This document shows positions 60,470 to 64,000 of a stretch of DNA of 64,000 bases, piece by piece. The stretch spans positions 1 to 64,000 of the forward strand of contig JBGFRC010000004.1 of assembly GCA_041695325.1 (NCBI GenBank). The letters are read 5' to 3'. The stretch is from SURF-13 sp041695325 (GTDB lineage: Bacteria > Pseudomonadota > Gammaproteobacteria > SURF-13). The position numbers and the translations under genes were made by a program. The notes under the pieces were generated by a model. It was not told the origin of the DNA. It was given only the letters and a program-made list of their open reading frames with translations, and did no database searches. Numbering within the stretch: the first letter of the stretch is position 1; each line of letters starts with the position of its first letter.

Positions 60470-61549
60470 TCAGCCGTGATGCAACACCACGGGGATGCGC
60501 TGCCTGCCGAAGTGACCCGCTTGCGCCTCGAACCTTCCCGCAAGCGGGGTGTAACATTGCGGGCAACGGCCGTCCGGCGTCAAGCGGTATTCCAGCATCT
60601 CGTACCAGTCGCGCACGATGAGCGGCGCGCGGCAGGCGTGGCAGAACGTGGTGTCGCCCTCGCGGTCGTGTACATTGCCGGTGTAGACGTAATGCAGGCC
60701 GATGTTGAGGGCAATGCGGCGCGCGCGCCTTAACGTCGCCACCGGCGTGGGCGGCACGTCGAGCATCTTGTAGTCGGGATGAAAGGCGGAAAAGTGCAGC
60801 GGCACCTCGGGGCCGAGGTGCTGCACGATCCACTCGCACAGCTTGCCAAGCTCGGCGTCGGAGTCGTTATAGCCGGGGATGAGCAGGGTGGTGATTTCAA
60901 ACCACACCTGGGTCTCGTGCTTTAAAAATTGGAGCGTCTCCAGCACCGGCTGCAGGTGGGCGCCGGTGACTTTGTAGTAAAACTCGTCCGTGAACGCCTT
61001 CAAGTCCACGTTGGCCGCGTCCATCTTGGCGTAGAAATCGCGCCGCGCCGCGTCGTGCATGTAGCCCGCCGTCACCGCCACGGCCCGGATGCCGCGCGCG
61101 CGGCAGGCGTCCGCCACGTCCATCGCGTACTCGGCGAAGATCACCGGGTCGTTGTAGGTGAACGCCACGCTCTTGCAGCCGTAGCGCTCGGCGGCGCGCG
61201 CGATGTCCTCCGGGCTCGCCTCATCGGTCAGCCGGTCAAACTCGCGCGACTTGGAGATGTCCCAGTTCTGGCAGAACTTGCAGGCGAGATTGCAGCCCGC
61301 GGTGCCGAACGACAGCACGCTGGTGCCGGGATAGAAATGGCTCAGCGGCTTCTTCTCGATGGGATCCACGCAGAAGCCGGAACTGCGCCCGTAGGTGGTG
61401 AGGATCATCCTGCCGCCTTCCATCTTGCGCACGAAGCACGCGCCGCGCTGGCCTTCGTGCAGTTTGCAGTCGCGCGGACACAGGTCGCACTGGATGCGGC
61501 CGTCTTCCAGTGTATGCCAGTAACGGGCGGGATAATTTACTTCGCTCAT
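60470..61549 (-). CDS. amrS: AmmeMemoRadiSam radical SAM enzyme
   Basis: A 359-aa protein. The radical-SAM triad CNLACKFC lies near residues 85-92. The N-terminal CDLCPRDCKLHEGQRGAC and C-terminal FCHACRAPL...CPQCYTPL provide further cysteine clusters. Convergent with the fusion gene (4 nt between stops). Together with amrA and amrB it makes the three-part system of unknown modification chemistry; transcription order is amrB, amrA, amrS. Confidence 0.92.
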   Translation of the reverse strand: MSEVNYPARYWHTLEDGRIQCDLCPRDCKLHEGQRGACFVRKMEGGRMILTTYGRSSGFCVDPIEKKPLSHFYPGTSVLSFGTAGCNLACKFCQNWDISKSREFDRLTDEASPEDIARAAERYGCKSVAFTYNDPVIFAEYAMDVADACRARGIRAVAVTAGYMHDAARRDFYAKMDAANVDLKAFTDEFYYKVTGAHLQPVLETLQFLKHETQVWFEITTLLIPGYNDSDAELGKLCEWIVQHLGPEVPLHFSAFHPDYKMLDVPPTPVATLRRARRIALNIGLHYVYTGNVHDREGDTTFCHACRAPLIVRDWYEMLEYRLTPDGRCPQCYTPLAGRFEAQAGHFGRQRIPVVLHHG

Positions 61550-61550
61550 A

Positions 61551-62120
61551 TCAATGCAGAGACGCCTCGATTTCGCGCCACTTGGTTACGCGGTAGCGGT
61601 ACACCTTGATCTCATCGCTCCAGCAGCCGGCCGCAAGCCCCGCCTTGTGTTTAAGCTCGCGTACAAAATCTTTAGGTTCAGGCAGGTGTTGCCACACCTG
61701 CGGCAGAAACGTGCCGCGCCGCGCGCCGTAACGCAGCGCTACGCCGTCCACGTGCGGCCGCAGCCGCGCGCAGAGATCGGCCTCGTCTTCGCACACCACC
61801 GGCTCCATGTCCGATAGCAGCGACACTTCAATCCGCGTGTGCGTCAACTCATGAGGCGCAAGCGGCGCAAAGCGCGGATCACGCAATGCCGCGGCGCGCG
61901 CGTTGGCGCACACGTCCTCGGCAAGCGGCCGATGCGCCTCCAGCGTGCCGATGCAGCCGCGCAACTTTCCCTGTTGCGTGAGCGTGACGAAGCTGGCGCC
62001 GGGTTCATACAACCAATCTTCCATAACTACACCGGCGGGCGTCATCCCCAGCGCCTCGTGCAGGCTCGCGCGCGCCAGCTTCAGCAGCACCCGGCCGCGG
62101 TCACCGGGCATAAGTTTCAT
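61551..62120 (-). CDS. amrA: AmmeMemoRadiSam protein A (AMMECR1 domain)
   Basis: A 189-aa protein with the AMMECR1 signature LRGCIGTLEAHRPLAEDV (about residues 54-71), RFAPLAPHEL and RRGTFLPQVWQHLPEPKDF. ATG 62120 is chosen; the long frame extending to 62474 is a shadow of amrB. It overlaps amrB by 20 nt and is followed after 1 nt by amrS. Confidence 0.92.
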   Translation of the reverse strand: MKLMPGDRGRVLLKLARASLHEALGMTPAGVVMEDWLYEPGASFVTLTQQGKLRGCIGTLEAHRPLAEDVCANARAAALRDPRFAPLAPHELTHTRIEVSLLSDMEPVVCEDEADLCARLRPHVDGVALRYGARRGTFLPQVWQHLPEPKDFVRELKHKAGLAAGCWSDEIKVYRYRVTKWREIEASLH

Positions 62121-62904
62121 AAAATGCAAAGGCGCTGTAGCCGACCACCTGATCGCGCGGCCCGGCGGTGTCGCCGGAGCTGCGCAGGTCGAGCAGCTGC
62201 GCGCGCAGTCCCCGCGCGCGCGCGATTTGTGATAAACCGTTGAGCGGAGTCGCGCCACAGGCTTGTTCATGGCTGAGCGGCCTCGGCCCCAGCGCCAGTA
62301 TCTGCGCGGCGGTTTCCTGATCCGTTCGCTGAGCGATGGAATACGGCAGGTAGTGCGATAAATCGGAGCTGATGATGATGAGCGTCTCCGCACCGCCCCA
62401 TAAGCATTCAAGTACCTGCGCCACTTCGTCCGGCGAGGCCTCGCCCACGGCCAGCGGCACAATGCTGAAATCATTCAGGATACGCTGCAGGAAAGGCAGT
62501 TGCACTTCCAGGGAGTGTTCGAACGCATGCGCCGCCTCGCTCATACTTACCTGCGGAAGTGCGTTCGCTGTCCGCAGCGCCTCTTGATCCACAGGGACAA
62601 CGCCCAGCGGCGTGGCCAGCGCCGCGGCATCCGGCAGGGCAAGGCCGCGCACTAAAACGCGATGTGCGGGGCCGAGCAGCACCACGCGCCTGATGCGCTC
62701 GGCGACGGAGCGAAGGCGCGCATAGGCGCTCGCCGCAACCGGGCCGGAGTACACATAACCGGCGTGCGGCGCCAGTAACACCTTGGGTGCAAGCTCATCG
62801 CTCACAGCCGCGGCACGCAGCAAATCATCCACCTCGTGCGCCAGGTGCGCGGGTTCGGCGGGATAGAACCGGCCCGCAACGGCGGGCGGGCGAATATCAG
62901 GCAT
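62101..62904 (-). CDS. amrB: AmmeMemoRadiSam protein B (MEMO1 family)
   Basis: A 267-aa protein of the MEMO/extradiol-dioxygenase fold: AVAGRFYPAEPAHL at the N-terminus, APHAGYVYSGPVAASAY (metal His), EHSLEVQLPFLQRIL, and SSDLSHYLPYS. First gene of the amrBAS unit. The 72-nt gap to DUF72 upstream contains no obvious terminator. Confidence 0.92.
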   Translation of the reverse strand: MPDIRPPAVAGRFYPAEPAHLAHEVDDLLRAAAVSDELAPKVLLAPHAGYVYSGPVAASAYARLRSVAERIRRVVLLGPAHRVLVRGLALPDAAALATPLGVVPVDQEALRTANALPQVSMSEAAHAFEHSLEVQLPFLQRILNDFSIVPLAVGEASPDEVAQVLECLWGGAETLIIISSDLSHYLPYSIAQRTDQETAAQILALGPRPLSHEQACGATPLNGLSQIARARGLRAQLLDLRSSGDTAGPRDQVVGYSAFAFYETYAR

Positions 62905-62976
62905 GTCCTGCGTCCGGAAAAGTCATCCCAAATTAGACAGAGTGGGGCCGGCTCTTGTTCCTCTCAAGGGCGGCGC

Positions 62977-63696
62977 TCAGGCCAACAGCTCTTTCAGCTC
63001 CAGCGCGTTGCGCACCGCATAGCCCGCCTGGTCGTTGTCGAAATAGACATAGACTTGTTTTAAATCGGGCCAGCCGCGAATGCGCGCGGCCCACTCGCGC
63101 AGCGCCCGTTTGGAATAACAGCCCGCATACGCGCCGTCCGGCCCGTGCAGGCGCACGTAGGCAAAATCGGCGCTGATTTTGAGCGGGGCGCAAAAGCCCG
63201 CCAGATCAAAGATGCAAAACGCGGCGTTGTGTTCCTGCAACGCGCTATACACCTCCGGGTGATGCCAGGAAGGGTCGCGAAACTCAAAGGCGCAGAGAAG
63301 GTCTTCGGGCAGCGCGGTGAGGAACTGCGCCAGGCGTGGGGTGTTTTTCCTCCAACGCGGCGGAAGCTGAAACAGCACCGGCCCGCGCTTCTCCTTCAGC
63401 GCCTCCAGCACCGGCATCATACGCGTGAGCCCCGCGCGGGGCTGTTTCAGCTTTTTCATGTGCGTGATATAGCGGCTGGCCTTGACCGCGAAGCAAAACC
63501 CCGGCGGCGTGCCGTCGCGCCACGCCTGCGCAGTAGTCACCGCGGGCAGGCGATAAAAGGTGTTATTGACCTCCACGGTATCGAAATGGCGCGCGTAAAA
63601 CGCGAGCATCCGTTGCGCAGGCAACTCCCCGGGGTAAAAAACGCCGCGCCAATGAGCGTAATGCCAGCCGGAGGCGCCGATGCGCAGCTCCGGCAT
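62977..63696 (-). CDS. DUF72 family protein
   Basis: A 239-aa TIM-barrel-like protein: RIGASGWHYAHWRGVFYP at the N-terminus, FDTVEVNNTFYRLP, LFQLPPRW, and YVRLHGPDGAYAGCY with VYVYFDNDQAGYAVRNA at the C-terminus, all typical of DUF72 (YecE-like). Function unknown. ATG overlaps the polX stop by one base (TAATG), so it is coupled to polX. Confidence 0.9.
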   Translation of the reverse strand: MPELRIGASGWHYAHWRGVFYPGELPAQRMLAFYARHFDTVEVNNTFYRLPAVTTAQAWRDGTPPGFCFAVKASRYITHMKKLKQPRAGLTRMMPVLEALKEKRGPVLFQLPPRWRKNTPRLAQFLTALPEDLLCAFEFRDPSWHHPEVYSALQEHNAAFCIFDLAGFCAPLKISADFAYVRLHGPDGAYAGCYSKRALREWAARIRGWPDLKQVYVYFDNDQAGYAVRNALELKELLA

Positions 63697-64000
63697 TACA
63701 GCGTGCGCGACAACAAGTCGCGCAACTCTTTAAGCGGGCGCGTGTTCAATACCTCATTCCTTTCCAGCCAGCCGCGCCGCGCCTGGCCTATGCCGAAACG
63801 CAGGTAGTCGAGCTGTTGCACGCTGTGCGCATCCGAGCTGACCGCCAGCAGCACGCCCTCTTCCTTGGCCATCTGGATGTAGATATCGAGCAGATCGAGC
63901 CGATCCGGCTGGGCGTTGATCTCCAGAAAACAGCCGCGCTCGCGCGCGTGGCGGATGAGGCGCGGCATGTCCACGTCATACGGCTCGCGCTGCTCGATCA
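63696..64000 (-). CDS. polX: DNA polymerase/3'-5' exonuclease PolX, C-terminal part (partial)
   Basis: About 100 residues of the C-terminal PHP phosphoesterase domain are inside the window: REPYDVDMPRLIRHARERG, LEINAQPDRLDLLDIY, and AVSSDAHSVQQLDYLRFG, where the final Asp-His pair is a metal site. The reading frame stays open past the window edge, so the polymerase domain lies beyond. The stop overlaps the DUF72 start. Confidence 0.85.
   Translation of the reverse strand, partial: IEQREPYDVDMPRLIRHARERGCFLEINAQPDRLDLLDIYIQMAKEEGVLLAVSSDAHSVQQLDYLRFGIGQARRGWLERNEVLNTRPLKELRDLLSRTL

Overview
The window is GC-rich, densely coded DNA from a gammaproteobacterium. The order atp(Z/I)BEFHAGDC followed by glmU-glmS is the classical gammaproteobacterial arrangement. 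Other genes suggest a facultatively anaerobic organism with sulfur and nitrogen-oxide chemistry: a copper nitrite reductase, a persulfide-dioxygenase/TauE/YeeE sulfur cluster beside a sigma54-type regulator, a cytochrome P460 and an FNR regulator. I cannot place it to genus. No rRNA, tRNA, CRISPR array or prophage was seen.

Layout. 0.2-1.1 kb: nirK. 1.2-11.9 kb: ATP synthase operon plus glmUS. 12.1-16.0 kb: sulfur cluster (persulfide dioxygenase, TauE, two YeeE halves) and its divergent sigma54-type regulator. 16-23.5 kb: housekeeping genes (class 1B dihydroorotate dehydrogenase, purU, folA, apaH), a ten-repeat propeller lipoprotein, and a MarR/cytochrome P460 pair with matched operators. 23.5-31.5 kb: SDR, DUF1614, Atm1-type ABC exporter, fmdB, DUF502-aspS, nadA and a frameshifted lipase-like gene. 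31.6-38 kb: fnr, an hsp20 operon with a degenerate GGDEF protein, a D-2-hydroxyacid dehydrogenase and ppsA. 38-44.4 kb: copper handling (Met-rich Spy-like protein, DUF5676, CopA, DUF2933, ICMT-like, AhpD-like, AI-2E family). 44.5-46.5 kb: MFS carrier and hydrolase. 46.6-48.5 kb: an AT-richer restriction-modification island whose NotI-type nuclease gene is frameshifted. 48.7-55.7 kb: groL, phosphoketolase, glycogen phosphorylase and acetate kinase. 55.7-60.5 kb: a lipid-related trio (hydrolase lipoprotein, CREST-family membrane hydrolase, AMP-ligase/ACP/acyltransferase fusion). 60.5-64 kb: the AmmeMemoRadiSam trio, DUF72 and the 3' end of polX.

Two higher-order patterns stand out. First, five FNR/Anr-type boxes (TTGAY-N4-ATCAA) lie at promoters of hsp20, the 2-hydroxyacid dehydrogenase, ppsA/spy, groL, and the divergent phosphoketolase/glycogen phosphorylase pair. 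In several cases a -10 hexamer sits where a class II site centred at about -41.5 requires it. With fnr itself in the window, this looks like a local low-oxygen regulon running glycogen to acetyl phosphate to acetate plus ATP, with chaperones and copper defence.

Second, the window carries a family of short non-coding elements. Each has IS5-like terminal inverted repeats, 4-bp YTAR-type flanks, several stacked hairpins and a stem that changes by compensatory substitution. They sit at gene 3' ends and once in a probable 5' leader. A different 48-bp repeat forms the C-terminus of AspRS and an in-frame linker in CopA.
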